Positions 8,378 through 17,008 of a DNA stretch of 64,000 nucleotides are shown here, one piece after another; the stretch's first letter is position 1; every line of letters begins with the position of its first letter. The stretch covers positions 62,001-126,000 of the forward strand of contig NZ_RIAX01000007.1 of assembly GCF_003719725.1 (NCBI RefSeq), read 5' to 3'. The notes beneath the pieces were generated by a model that was not told the DNA's origin, searched no databases, and was given only the letters and a program-made list of their open reading frames with translations. The position numbers were made by a program, and so were the translations under genes. The stretch comes from Planococcus salinus. GTDB taxonomy: Bacteria > Bacillota > Bacilli > Bacillales_A > Planococcaceae.

Positions 8378-8453
8378 TTTTATAAAAAGTGGAATGCAAT
8401 TGAAATAAAAGGGAAAACTGAAAAGACTTCTCTATTGAGGAAAGGAGAACAAC

Positions 8454-9146
8454 ATGAAAAAGATTTTAATCGTTGTGACAAATCACGCCAGGTTAGGGGA
8501 GAAAGGGAAAAAAACGGGGCTTTGGCTGAGAGAGTTGACGGATTTTTACCACGAAGTAAAAGATAGTTTCCGGATTGACATCATCAGCACTGCTCCCGAA
8601 CGGGTCCCCATTGATCCAAGAAGCCTTGCAGCTGTACTGTATCACAAACAGACACGCCAGTATTACATGGATGACCAATTCATGGACCGGTTAAAACATC
8701 CGCTGACCCCGAAAGACATAATGAATGAAGAGTATGCAGCCATTTACTTTACAGGGGGACATGGTACGATGTGGGACTTTCCGAACGATCCGGACCTGCA
8801 AAAACTGACAGTGAAAATTTACGAGAACGGCGGGATTGTTTCTGCGGTGTGCCATGGGCCAAGCGGGTTGCAAAATGTCCGGTTGTCCGATGACAATTAT
8901 CTATTGGCGGGGCATGTAGTGACCGCTTTTTCAGACCGTGAAGAAAAGTTGCTGGGACTTTACAAGCACATTCCATTTTCATTGGAGCAGAAAGTAAAAG
9001 AACGGGGAGCGCTTTTTAAGAAAGCGGCTTTGCCGATGGGTGCCTGTGTGGTGACATCCGGACGCCTCATTACCGGGCAAAATCCAGCTTCAGCACGAGG
9101 AGTGGCCCAAAAGCTTATCGGACAATTGAAGAAAGCGCCGGGTTAA
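8454..9146 (+). CDS. type 1 glutamine amidotransferase-like protein (DJ-1/PfpI, Hsp31-like)
   Basis: 230 residues. The nucleophile elbow AVCHGP, with YFTGGHGTMWDFP upstream, places it in the Hsp31/YDR533C branch of DJ-1/PfpI. Members act on glyoxal-type carbonyls or as holdase/deglycase stress proteins; which applies here cannot be told. The family's acidic residue partnering the Cys may be the early Glu of the GEKGKKTGLWLRE region. No signal peptide, so cytosolic. AAAGGAG precedes the ATG and a terminator follows at once, so it is a single-gene unit. Confidence 0.82.
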   Translation: MKKILIVVTNHARLGEKGKKTGLWLRELTDFYHEVKDSFRIDIISTAPERVPIDPRSLAAVLYHKQTRQYYMDDQFMDRLKHPLTPKDIMNEEYAAIYFTGGHGTMWDFPNDPDLQKLTVKIYENGGIVSAVCHGPSGLQNVRLSDDNYLLAGHVVTAFSDREEKLLGLYKHIPFSLEQKVKERGALFKKAALPMGACVVTSGRLITGQNPASARGVAQKLIGQLKKAPG

Positions 9147-9152
9147 CTTTGT

Positions 9153-9184
9153 AAAAACCGTCCAACTTTAAGGGCGGTTTTTTG
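9153..9184 (+). terminator. terminator after DJ-1/PfpI gene
   Basis: AAAACCGTCC and GGGCGGTTTT form the stem (one wobble) with a T6 tail. It lies 27 bp before the polyketide synthase start. Confidence 0.75.
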
Positions 9185-9209
9185 AACCAATGAAAAGGAG
9201 GGAAAGTCA

Positions 9210-10280
9210 ATGTCGTTCATCCGGAAAGTGGTGACCGAAAATGCGCCATATCATGTCGATCAGAAAGAAATAGTAGGAGTGGTCAGGAATTTATTTGGTG
9301 ATCGATACGACGATATAGAAAGGCTGCTGCGGGTCTTTGGCAACGGACAAATTGAAGGCCGTTATTTTGCGGCTCCATTGGATTGGTTCGAAAGAGAACG
9401 GGGCCTTGAAGAAAAAAATCAGCTTTATATCGAAGAAGCAGTACGTATGGGGAGCCGTGCTGTGGCCCGCTGTCTGAAAGAAGCCGAAGTGGCTAAAGAA
9501 GAGGTGGACGCTTTCTTTTTTGTCTCAAGCTCGGGTATGTCGACGCCGACAATTGATGCCCGAATCATGAATGAACTGCAGTTTCCTCCCCATGTTAAAC
9601 GCATTCCTTTGTGGGGGCTGGGATGTGCGGGAGGCGCTTCGGGAATCAGCCGTGCCCATGATTATTGCCTGGCGTATCCCGATTCAAAGGTATTGGTACT
9701 GTGCATCGAGTTATGCAGTTTAACATTTCAGCGTTCCGACCTGTCCAAAAGCAATTTGATCGGTACTTCCTTGTTTGCTGACGGAGCTGCCTGTGCTTTA
9801 GTGACCGGCAGGAATGTGAAGGCGCCATCTCCGGGATTTTACATTAGGGATACCCAGTCGACATTGATGCAGAACTCAGAAGATGTGATGGGGTGGGATA
9901 TTAAAGATGAGGGGCTTCATGTCGTTTTTTCGCGCGACATTCCAAAAATCATCGAGAAATGGCTCAAGCCGAATGTAGACCTTTTTCTGGACAAGTTGGG
10001 AAAAACAACAGAAGAGATTATTCATTTTGTGGCTCATCCAGGAGGCAAGAAAGTACTCACAGCTTATGAGAAAGCGTTGGGAATGCCGGAAGAAAAAACG
10101 GATGTTTCAAGAAACGTGCTGGCCAATTATGGGAATATGTCCTCGCCCACAGTGTTATATGTGTTGAAGGAGTTTATGGAAAACAATCCTTCAAAGGGAG
10201 AAGAAGGTTTGCTTACAGCCCTCGGACCGGGATTCAGTTCCGAAATGCTGTGGCTGGAATGGGGAGACGCCGGCTCATGA
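9210..10280 (+). CDS. bpsA: type III polyketide synthase (alkylpyrone synthase)
   Basis: 356 residues, chalcone/stilbene synthase fold. The Cys-His-Asn triad is visible: C139 in GLGCAGGASG, H276 in VAHPGGKK and N306 in NYGNMSSPT. B. subtilis BpsA (BcsA) condenses long-chain fatty acyl-CoA with malonyl/methylmalonyl-CoA to triketide alkylpyrones. The same reaction is likely here because the next gene is a YpbQ-like methyltransferase, overlapping by 4 nt as in B. subtilis. AAAGGAGGG lies before the ATG. Products are probably membrane-associated; their physiological role is not settled. Confidence 0.88.
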   Translation: MSFIRKVVTENAPYHVDQKEIVGVVRNLFGDRYDDIERLLRVFGNGQIEGRYFAAPLDWFERERGLEEKNQLYIEEAVRMGSRAVARCLKEAEVAKEEVDAFFFVSSSGMSTPTIDARIMNELQFPPHVKRIPLWGLGCAGGASGISRAHDYCLAYPDSKVLVLCIELCSLTFQRSDLSKSNLIGTSLFADGAACALVTGRNVKAPSPGFYIRDTQSTLMQNSEDVMGWDIKDEGLHVVFSRDIPKIIEKWLKPNVDLFLDKLGKTTEEIIHFVAHPGGKKVLTAYEKALGMPEEKTDVSRNVLANYGNMSSPTVLYVLKEFMENNPSKGEEGLLTALGPGFSSEMLWLEWGDAGS

Positions 10281-10789
10281 CTTTTTTTACAATACTGGTT
10301 GCTCTGGTCATTGTACAGCGCCTATTGGAAGTGATGTACGCACGATTCAACGAACAGCGGATGAAATCGCAAGGAGCGATTGAAGCGGGGGCTGAACATT
10401 ATAAGTGGATTGTGTTGCTGCATGTGCTGTTTTTCGTTTCCCTGACAGCAGAAGGCAGTTATCTTGGTGGGCAACCGGGGCCGGCATGGTCAATGTTCCT
10501 GGTTGTATTTGTCATCGCCCAGGTGTTGAGGGTGTGGGCGCTGGCTTCTTTGGGCCGTTTTTGGAACACCAAGATTCTTGTGCTGCCGGGAGCGGAAAAA
10601 GTCCGAAGCGGACCATACAAATGGATTCCGCATCCGAATTACGTGGTGGTTGCGATGGAAATAGCTGCTCTGCCGCTCATTTTCGGTGCATGGCGTACAG
10701 CTTTGTTCTTTTCACTTGCCAATGCTCTTCTCCTTCTTCTGGTGCGGATTCCGGCCGAAGAAAAAGCTTTGCGGCAATTAAAAGAATAA
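10277..10789 (+). CDS. ypbQ: isoprenylcysteine carboxyl methyltransferase family protein (YpbQ/BpsB-like)
   Basis: 170 residues, mostly membrane-embedded (about four hydrophobic segments). The C-terminal RSGPYKWIPHPNYVVVAMEIAAL block is the SAM-binding signature of the ICMT/phospholipid methyltransferase fold. In B. subtilis, BpsB O-methylates the alkylpyrones made by BpsA, and gene order and overlap support the same role. The ATG at 10277 overlaps the stop of the synthase gene. The reading frame continues upstream to 10250 but that start would lie deep inside the synthase. Confidence 0.85.
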   Translation: MTFFTILVALVIVQRLLEVMYARFNEQRMKSQGAIEAGAEHYKWIVLLHVLFFVSLTAEGSYLGGQPGPAWSMFLVVFVIAQVLRVWALASLGRFWNTKILVLPGAEKVRSGPYKWIPHPNYVVVAMEIAALPLIFGAWRTALFFSLANALLLLLVRIPAEEKALRQLKE

Positions 10790-10817
10790 GGCGATTCGAA
10801 ATTTCTTTGCGAAATCG

Positions 10818-10844
10818 GTATTTAAAAACATTTTTTTAGGGTAT
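10818..10844 (+). promoter_or_regulatory. possible sigma-B promoter
   Basis: GTATTT (10818-10823), 15 nt, GGGTAT (10839-10844) resembles the GTTTAA/GGGTAT consensus of the general-stress sigma factor, 47 bp before the 91-residue gene. Confidence 0.4.
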
Positions 10845-10890
10845 ACAACAAAGAAGAGTGAAATAACATGTTCTTATTTGGAGGGATTGG

Positions 10891-11166
10891 ATGAAGAAGT
10901 CAATGATGAATACGATAGTGGGGAGCGCATTAGCTGCCGCTGCAGGAATTTTTGTGTTTAAGGCGTATCAGAACAAAACTGAACCGACTGCAGAAGACGT
11001 GGATATGCACAACAGCCTCGAAGTCGACCGGAAAGAAAGCGTGGAAGCAGATGTCGACTCTGCTGAAAAAGGACTGACTCAACTGGATTCAGCTTATCGC
11101 GACGAGTGGCAGGCCAATGCATTCCCGCAAACTCATAGAGAGATGGAAGAATTGGAAAAAGAATAA
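10891..11166 (+). CDS. small membrane-anchored hypothetical protein
   Basis: 91 residues, not a family I recognise. An N-terminal hydrophobic helix (about 7-25, TIVGSALAAAAGIFVF) would anchor it. The rest is highly acidic, charged and probably disordered or helical (SVEADVDSAEKGLTQLDSAYRDEWQANAF). GGAGGG precedes the ATG by 7 nt, a possible sigma-B promoter lies upstream, and a terminator follows. The promoter suggests a general-stress envelope protein, an inference. The architecture resembles YtxH-like stress proteins but without clear similarity. Confidence 0.65.
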   Translation: MKKSMMNTIVGSALAAAAGIFVFKAYQNKTEPTAEDVDMHNSLEVDRKESVEADVDSAEKGLTQLDSAYRDEWQANAFPQTHREMEELEKE

Positions 11167-11174
11167 GAAACTCT

Positions 11175-11216
11175 AAAAGAGCGAAGGCGAAGGATTTCCT
11201 GCTTTCGCTCTTTTTT
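11175..11216 (+). terminator. terminator
   Basis: AAAGAGCGAAGGC and GCTTTCGCTCTTT pair around a 12-nt loop, ending in T6. Confidence 0.8.
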
Positions 11217-11249
11217 GGGTGCTGAGAAAGTGAAAAGGAGTGAAACGGG

Positions 11250-12341
11250 GTGTGGATACAAAAGCCGTTTTTTGAATATACCACCGGAATTTTATTAGTT
11301 GTCATTACAATTTTTTTCCTGGGGAAAATCGATTACTTTCTATGGCCATTTCAAGTCATCATTACAACACTTTTTGCACCTGTTGTGCTGGCGGGTGTAT
11401 TGTATTACATCCTTCGGCCAGTCGTTGAGTTACTCAGCCGGTATGTTCCAAAGACCGCAGGAATCCTTATTATTTTTGGAGTGATCGCGATTTTGTTTAC
11501 GGCTTTGTTCTATTACTTTGGGCCGACCATTCAGCAGCAAGTAAAGGACATAGTGGAGATGGCACCTGAAAAAGTGGAAGAAGTAACAGAGGAGTCGGAA
11601 AATGCCATTACCAATCTTCAAATCGGGGGTTTATCCGGGGCAGAATTGCTGGAGCGGGTGACTGGTTATGTCGAGACCTTGTCCGAACGGTTATTGGAAA
11701 ATATAATGGATATTGTTTCCATGCTGATGAACGTCGTCATTGTTCTTGTGTTAGTGCCATTTATTCTCTTCTTTTTACTGAAAGATGACAATCGGCTGAA
11801 ACCCTACTTGATGAAATACATTCCGGAAAATCACAAAGCAGAAGGCGAGAAACTGCTGAAGGATGTCAATCAAACCTTGTCCACTTTTATTGTGGGACAA
11901 GTGATTGTGGCAGGGGTCGTCGGTGTATTGATGTACATCGGTTATTTGATCATTGGACTTGAGTATGCACTTTCTCTTGCAATTTTTGCAATGTTTTTGG
12001 TGGTAGTGCCATTTTTAGGCCCGATTATCGGCATCATCCCAGCCGTTTTTGTGGCTTTGATGAATCAGGATTTTTTCATGGCTGTAAAGGTTTTGCTGGT
12101 ATTGGGGGTTGTTCAGCAGCTTGAAGGAAATTTGGTGACACCGAATATCATGGGGAACCGGTTGAACATCCATCCATTGACCATCATCCTGCTGCTGTTG
12201 GTGGCAGGTGCCCTTTATGGATTTGTTGGCATATTGATTGCCATTCCGCTGTATGCCGTGCTGAAAACGCTCATTCACAACTTCCGTCTTTTTCTCCGGT
12301 TGCGGAAAAAGCGGGAAGTGGCGAACAAGAACGGAAATTGA
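11250..12341 (+). CDS. AI-2E family transporter
   Basis: 363 residues with seven to eight membrane segments and the family's large central extracellular loop (about 95-150). The LILVPFILFFLLKDD-like block, GPIIGIIPAVFVALM and QQLEGNLVTPNIMGNRLNIHPL are hallmarks. The family includes the autoinducer-2 exporter TqsA and Na+(Li+)/H+ antiporters, so the substrate is uncertain. GTG start with AAAAGGAG upstream. A paralogue of similar length lies at 29742. The C-terminus is basic (RLRKKREVANK). Confidence 0.82.
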   Translation: MWIQKPFFEYTTGILLVVITIFFLGKIDYFLWPFQVIITTLFAPVVLAGVLYYILRPVVELLSRYVPKTAGILIIFGVIAILFTALFYYFGPTIQQQVKDIVEMAPEKVEEVTEESENAITNLQIGGLSGAELLERVTGYVETLSERLLENIMDIVSMLMNVVIVLVLVPFILFFLLKDDNRLKPYLMKYIPENHKAEGEKLLKDVNQTLSTFIVGQVIVAGVVGVLMYIGYLIIGLEYALSLAIFAMFLVVVPFLGPIIGIIPAVFVALMNQDFFMAVKVLLVLGVVQQLEGNLVTPNIMGNRLNIHPLTIILLLLVAGALYGFVGILIAIPLYAVLKTLIHNFRLFLRLRKKREVANKNGN

Positions 12342-12364
12342 CAAAGAATTGCATGGAAGTAAGT

Positions 12365-12403
12365 AAAAAACCGGCTTGAGGACAATCCTCAAGCCGGTTT
12401 TTT
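12365..12403. terminator. bidirectional terminator
   Basis: An 18-bp perfect stem with a 3-nt loop (A6 CCGGCTTGAGGA and its complement) lies between the convergent AI-2E and cyclophilin genes. Confidence 0.92.
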
Positions 12404-12411
12404 CAGCACGT

Positions 12412-12852
12412 TTATTCTTCGTCGAAAACGTGTACTTTTGTCATTTTGTCGCCGTTGCTCATCGCTTTGGCTGTTTCAAGTCCTGAAGTCACCTGTCCGA
12501 AAACGGTATGGACACCATCAAGGTGCGGTTGTGGTTCATGGACGATAAAGAATTGGCTCGAGCCAGTGTCTTTTCCGGCATGTGCCATTGACAGGCTGCC
12601 TGCCTGATGTTTATGCGGGTTGCCTTCTGTTTCACATTTGATCGTTTTGCCGCTGCCGCCTGCGCCTGTACCGGTTGGGTCGCCGCCTTGGCTTACAAAG
12701 CCGGGAATGACACGGTGGAACGTAACGTCATTGTAGAAACCGGAATTTGCCAGTTCCTCGAAGTTTTTTACTGTATTGGGTGCTTCGTTCGGGAAAAGTT
12801 CAAACTCGATTACTTCGCCGTTTTCCATGTGGATGTGTCCTTTTTTCGCCAT
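12412..12852 (-). CDS. ppiB: peptidyl-prolyl cis-trans isomerase, cyclophilin type
   Basis: 146 residues, the minimal bacterial cytosolic cyclophilin. Active-site blocks are intact: [19 protein letters not shown] (catalytic Arg), GSLSMAH, SSQFFI and [11 protein letters not shown]. The position of the cyclosporin-contacting Trp is His, as in many bacterial enzymes. No signal peptide. It catalyses proline isomerisation in protein folding. AAGGAGATG lies before the ATG on the minus strand. Confidence 0.93.
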   Translation of the reverse strand: MAKKGHIHMENGEVIEFELFPNEAPNTVKNFEELANSGFYNDVTFHRVIPGFVSQGGDPTGTGAGGSGKTIKCETEGNPHKHQAGSLSMAHAGKDTGSSQFFIVHEPQPHLDGVHTVFGQVTSGLETAKAMSNGDKMTKVHVFDEE

Positions 12853-12928
12853 TTACAACATCTCCTTTTCAATTTGTACATTCCTCAGTATATCGACTTT
12901 TGCTGTAACTGTATAATCATTTGATGCA

Positions 12929-13720
12929 TCAAAGTGCTTTTAGCAGGCCTCCGTCGATCACCAGTGATTGGCCGGTCAGATACGAATTGGCGGAAGAGGC
13001 GAGAAATGCAACGATTCGGCCGAATTCTTCTGGATCCCCGTAGCGCCCGCTCGGAATTTGTGCTTCGCTGTTTTTCGCGATGTCTTCAACCGGGACGCCT
13101 TGTTTTTGAGCAGCGATTTCGTTTAATTCCGCTACGCGGTCTGTCGCGATTCGTCCAGGACCTACTGTATTGACCATGATATTGTCAGCGGCCACTTCGC
13201 GCGCCAAAGTTTTCGAGAACCCAACCATACCTGCACGGAACGTATTGGACAGGATCAACCCATCAATGACTTCTTTTGTCGAAGAAGAAGATACGTTGAT
13301 GATGCGCCCGAACTGCTGCTTTTTCATATAGGGAAGAACCGCTCGCGCCGTCCGGATATAGCTCAGCAGGTTCCGGTCGAAAGCCGCATACCAATCAGCA
13401 TCGGAAACGGCATCGAAGCCCCCTGATTTCGGACCGCCCGTATTATTGATCAAGACGTCGATGCGACCAAATTTTTCTGTGACAAATTGAAACAAGGATT
13501 GAATATCCTGTTCACTGGACATGTCGCAGACCCGAAAATGAATATTGTCATTCCCGGTCGTTTGTTTGACGTCCTCTGCCGCCTGTTTCAGTGCTTCTTC
13601 ACTGCGGCTGGACAACACGACAGTAGCGCCTTCCCTTGCCAATTCGAGAGCTGTCGCTTTCCCCAGTCCTTTGCTGGAAGCCATGACCACGGCTATTTTT
13701 TCTGCTAAACCCAAATCCAT
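12929..13720 (-). CDS. SDR family oxidoreductase, divergent FabG-like, lacking the YxxxK motif
   Basis: 263 residues with a Rossmann fold: the TGxxxGxG element appears as ASSKGLGKA, then NNTGGP and PGRIATDR. The YxxxK catalytic pair expected after the SSSS segment is absent: LSNTFRAG puts Ser and Arg where Tyr and Lys normally lie. A recognisable SDR branch carries this change, so it may be a true divergent clade rather than damage. Catalysis may differ from classical ketoreduction. AGAGGAAG touches an ATG at 13726; the ATG at 13720 is better spaced. Confidence 0.75.
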   Translation of the reverse strand: MDLGLAEKIAVVMASSKGLGKATALELAREGATVVLSSRSEEALKQAAEDVKQTTGNDNIHFRVCDMSSEQDIQSLFQFVTEKFGRIDVLINNTGGPKSGGFDAVSDADWYAAFDRNLLSYIRTARAVLPYMKKQQFGRIINVSSSSTKEVIDGLILSNTFRAGMVGFSKTLAREVAADNIMVNTVGPGRIATDRVAELNEIAAQKQGVPVEDIAKNSEAQIPSGRYGDPEEFGRIVAFLASSANSYLTGQSLVIDGGLLKAL

Positions 13721-13898
13721 CTCCATCTTCCTCTCTGCAGGTTTCTATGTTTCAGTTTACCGAAATTCGGAAAAGAATGTAGTAGTTTCACTGAAAAAAG
13801 AAAATTTTCTTTCTGTTATTTCCGTCATAAGTCCAATAGCGTGAAATAGGGGAAAATATGATAGGATATAGTTATTGATCAGATTAGGAGTGTTATGA

Positions 13899-14885
13899 AT
13901 GGAAGAACATGAAATTTTCGATATTACAATCATCGGGGGCGGCCCGACGGGATTGTTTGCTTCTTTTTATGGCGGTATGCGCAAGATGAATGTAAAAATT
14001 TTGGACAGCTTGCCTCAGCTTGGCGGCCAGCTGACCGAATTGTATCCTGATAAGTATATTTATGACGTCGGCGGTTTCCATAAAGTACTGGCGAAAGACC
14101 TGGTTGATAACCTGGTGGAGCAAGCCAACTACGGAAACCCTGCGATTTGTCTGGAAGAAACAGTGACAGCTGCCGAACGCCACGGCGATCATTTTGCCAT
14201 TCAAACAGACAAAGGCATGCATTATTCGAAAGCTATCCTGCTGACTGCGGGAGTTGGTGCATTTCAGCCGCGTAAATTGGCTGTGGAAGGTGCAGAGCAA
14301 TTTGAAGGCAAGACACTTCATTATGGTGTAAAAGACCTTACCTTATTCCATGACAAGAAAGTTGTTGTCCTGGGAGGCGGGGACTCTGCCGTTGACTGGG
14401 CGATGATGCTGGAAAACGTAGCTTCTCATGTTACGTTGAGTCACCGCAGAGAAAAGATGACCGCTCATGAAGCGAACATTGACACGCTGCATCAGTCAAA
14501 AGTGGAAGTGAAAAAACCTTATGGTGTCAAAGAGCTTGTTGGAGAAAATGGCCAAGTCAAAGAACTTGTGCTGATTGACAAAGAAGGAAATGAAGAACGC
14601 CTGGAAGCAGACCATGTCATCGTCAACTATGGAAATATCACGTCTTTGGGGCCCATCAAGGAATGGGGACTGGAAATGGAGAAAAATTCCGTTGTAGTCA
14701 ATTCCAAAATGGAGACAAGCATTGAAGGGATTTATGCTGCAGGCGATATTGCGACGTATGAAGGCAAGGTGAAACTGATTGCGGTCGGGTTCGGCGAAGC
14801 CCCTACAGCGATCAATAACGCCAAAGCTTATCTCGATCCAAAATCCAAGCTCCAGCCGCTTCACAGCACCAGCGTTTTTAAATAA
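13899..14885 (+). CDS. yumC: ferredoxin--NADP(+) reductase, thioredoxin-reductase type (YumC)
   Basis: 328 residues, similar to B. subtilis YumC. FAD-binding [18 protein letters not shown], the [13 protein letters not shown] block and NAD(P)-binding [13 protein letters not shown] are present. It lacks the CxxC of thioredoxin reductases (sequence [18 protein letters not shown] instead), as expected for this FNR class. The C-terminal [28 protein letters not shown] is the second FAD site. It moves electrons between NADPH and ferredoxin or flavodoxin in the cytoplasm. TTAGGAGTG precedes the start. Single-gene unit. Confidence 0.92.
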   Translation: MEEHEIFDITIIGGGPTGLFASFYGGMRKMNVKILDSLPQLGGQLTELYPDKYIYDVGGFHKVLAKDLVDNLVEQANYGNPAICLEETVTAAERHGDHFAIQTDKGMHYSKAILLTAGVGAFQPRKLAVEGAEQFEGKTLHYGVKDLTLFHDKKVVVLGGGDSAVDWAMMLENVASHVTLSHRREKMTAHEANIDTLHQSKVEVKKPYGVKELVGENGQVKELVLIDKEGNEERLEADHVIVNYGNITSLGPIKEWGLEMEKNSVVVNSKMETSIEGIYAAGDIATYEGKVKLIAVGFGEAPTAINNAKAYLDPKSKLQPLHSTSVFK

Positions 14886-14903
14886 GTATAGGAAGACAAG
14901 CCG

Positions 14904-14934
14904 ATCTGCCGCTTTTATGCGGCAGATTTTTTAT
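14904..14934 (+). terminator. terminator after yumC
   Basis: ATCTGCCGC (14904-14912) and GCGGCAGAT (14919-14927) with a T6 tail. Confidence 0.88.
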
Positions 14935-15106
14935 TGCTTTTTCAAAAAAGATAAAAACGGCGCATGCAGTTTTTCGTGCTTATTTAAGCATGTAATGGAT
15001 GATTTAACCATGTGAAAATTAAATATCAAATATCAGCCAAGTTTATTACAAAGCGTAACAAAGGATACTTCGACGTAACGTAATTGATAAATAATCATCG
15101 ATTGTT

Positions 15107-15139
15107 TGTAATCGTAATGAAATGTTCAGGTGTTATGCT
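15107..15139 (+). promoter_or_regulatory. WalR-like box and -10 of the LysM/3D gene
   Basis: TGTAAT-N5-TGAAAT (15107-15123) is one base from the WalR consensus TGTWAH-N5-TGTWAH. It overlaps where the -35 would be, with TATGCT at 15134-15139 as -10. B. subtilis yocH, encoding a similar LysM/3D protein, is WalR-activated, which supports the reading. Confidence 0.5.
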
Positions 15140-15172
15140 CTCCTTGTCAGTGAAAAGGAGGAATTTCATTCT

Positions 15173-15967
15173 ATGAAAAAACAAATTATCACGTTAGCAG
15201 CAGTCGCAGCATTGAGCGTAGGCGCAGCAAGCCAGGCAAGCGCCCAGTCTTATACAGTACAATCCGGAGATACGCTCTGGGGAATTTCACAGGAGAAAAA
15301 TGTATCGGTCGAACAGATTAAGAGTTTGAACAACTTATCTTCAGATCTTATTATGCCTAATCAAACATTAGAAATCGACGGTGAAGCAAAAGCACCGGCC
15401 AAACAAAAATCATCTCATTACACAGTAAAAAGCGGAGACACTCTTTTTGAGATCGCTAAAGCACACGGAATTTCATTGGACCAATTGACAAGCTGGAACA
15501 ATATCAGCAGCCATTTGATCTACCCGGGCGATAAGTTAGCAGTCAGCGGAAGTGCAGCAGCTCCGAAAGCTGCAAAAGCAACTGCACCGGCACAGTCAAA
15601 AGCACCGGCTCCAGCTCCGGCAGCAAAAACGAAAGCACCAACTCAAGCTTCGGCATCAGTGGCATCGTCTCAGTCAGGTCAAGAAATGACTGTTTCGGCG
15701 ACAGCGTACACGGCTTATTGTGCGGGATGCTCAGGTATCACACGCACTGGAATCGACCTTCGCTCCAACCCGAACCAGAAAGTGATTGCAGTGGACCCGA
15801 ATGTGATTCCACTTGGCTCTAAAGTATGGGTTGAAGGTTATGGTACAGCTATCGCAGGCGATACAGGCGGAGCAATCAAAGGAAATAAAATTGATGTATT
15901 CATCCCGTCTCAGCAGGCAGCACTTAACTGGGGCCGTAAAAACATCAAAATTAAAGTATTGAACTAA
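15173..15967 (+). CDS. LysM and 3D domain secreted cell-wall protein (YocH-like)
   Basis: 264 residues. A signal peptide ends near ASAQS (25), followed by two LysM domains (about 26-69 and 83-126; YTVQSGDTLWGIS and YTVKSGDTLFEIA) that bind peptidoglycan. A low-complexity Ala/Pro/Lys linker (128-178) leads to a C-terminal 3D domain (SATAYTAYCAGCSG, IAVDPNVIPLGSKVWVEGYG, GNKIDVF with its Asp residues). The domain plan matches B. subtilis YocH, a putative muropeptidase. AAAGGAGG lies before the ATG; the frame continues upstream without a better start. Confidence 0.9.
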   Translation: MKKQIITLAAVAALSVGAASQASAQSYTVQSGDTLWGISQEKNVSVEQIKSLNNLSSDLIMPNQTLEIDGEAKAPAKQKSSHYTVKSGDTLFEIAKAHGISLDQLTSWNNISSHLIYPGDKLAVSGSAAAPKAAKATAPAQSKAPAPAPAAKTKAPTQASASVASSQSGQEMTVSATAYTAYCAGCSGITRTGIDLRSNPNQKVIAVDPNVIPLGSKVWVEGYGTAIAGDTGGAIKGNKIDVFIPSQQAALNWGRKNIKIKVLN

Positions 15968-16005
15968 ACGAATTTTTAAAATCGAATAACATCAGCTACA
16001 AAGCC

Positions 16006-16067
16006 GAGGTGTCCATTCCCTTGGCCTTTTTTTATGGAGAGCCTATCTGACCGGATAGGCTCTTTTT
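16006..16067 (+). terminator. terminator pair
   Basis: A weaker stem near 16006-16036 with T7 is followed by a strong one: GAGCCTATC (16039-16047) and GATAGGCTC (16054-16062) with T5. Confidence 0.75.
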
Positions 16068-16213
16068 GTTTTGCCCTAAATGGGAAATAAAACTTTTATT
16101 GAATTTTCCAGTGTTACTTGTAAATTCCCTGTTCAATAATGATTAAACTTACTGCAAAAAGGGTACAAAAGAGAATATTCGAACTTTTTTAGATTACAAA
16201 GGAGGTTACGAGA

Positions 16214-16990
16214 ATGGCGAACAATGACAAAGGCAGCAAGAATTATTCCAGACGGGACTTTTTGAAAACATCGGGGATTGCCACAGGTGCGTTAATCGGC
16301 GGCGGCGTTATCGGCGGTTTAATCGGTGCAAATGCAGGACAGAATGGCGCGTCGCCAACTTCACCTGATGGACCTCCAAACCAGACAAATGAACAAGAAA
16401 CAGGTTCAGCTGGAGGCGTAAGAGGGTTGCAGTTTTTCCGCAACAACGCGGAATTCGAAATTCTTGCCCAGGCGACTGAACGGATCTTTCCGGAAGACGA
16501 TTTAGGACCCGGAGCCATCGGATTAGGGGTACCTTATTTCATAGATGGCCAACTGGCGGGCGCTTACGGTGAAAACTCAAAAGAATACATGCAACCGCCA
16601 TTTTTTGAAGGCGAGACAACGCAGGGATACCAAAGCCGGCTGCGGCGGAATGAAATGTTCCGGCAAGGCTTGGAAATCATGCAGCGGGAAGCGCAAAGCC
16701 GTTTCGACGCCAACTTTGTGGACCTGGAAGGCGAACAAATGGATGAAATTCTGACAGCTTTCCAGGAAAACGAAATTGAAATGAAAGGCGTCTCTTCCCT
16801 TTTCTTCTTCCGGCTGCTGCGGCAGGCGACTCTGAACGGTGCTTATGCAGATCCAATTTATGGAGGCAATCAGAACATGGAAGGCTGGAGAATGAAGAAC
16901 TTCCCTGGGCATCAGCCAGCATACATTAACGAAATTGAAAGTGAAGACTTTGTGGAAATCGAGCCGCAATCACTTGGACAACAACATTAA
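16214..16990 (+). CDS. gluconate 2-dehydrogenase subunit 3 family protein with Tat signal
   Basis: 258 residues. The N-terminus YSRRDFLKTSG (residues 11-21), followed by a Gly-rich hydrophobic stretch, is a clear twin-arginine signal. A Pro/Gln/Asn-rich linker leads to the GluDH subunit-3 domain (LAQATERIFPEDDLGPGAIGLGVPYFID). In known gluconate and glucose dehydrogenases this small subunit is a folding and export partner that carries the flavoprotein through Tat. Here it starts a probable operon with the GMC flavoprotein (18 nt on), tatA and tatC. AAAGGAGG precedes the ATG. Confidence 0.9.
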   Translation: MANNDKGSKNYSRRDFLKTSGIATGALIGGGVIGGLIGANAGQNGASPTSPDGPPNQTNEQETGSAGGVRGLQFFRNNAEFEILAQATERIFPEDDLGPGAIGLGVPYFIDGQLAGAYGENSKEYMQPPFFEGETTQGYQSRLRRNEMFRQGLEIMQREAQSRFDANFVDLEGEQMDEILTAFQENEIEMKGVSSLFFFRLLRQATLNGAYADPIYGGNQNMEGWRMKNFPGHQPAYINEIESEDFVEIEPQSLGQQH

Positions 16991-17008
16991 CATTATGGGG
17001 GGATTTAC

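Noticed and set aside
13887-13899. Riboswitch or T-box leaders upstream of yumC, guaC, corA and nitronate monooxygenase
   Set aside because: I looked for long conserved leaders, specifier loops and M-box/purine-type cores; the gaps are short or lack them.
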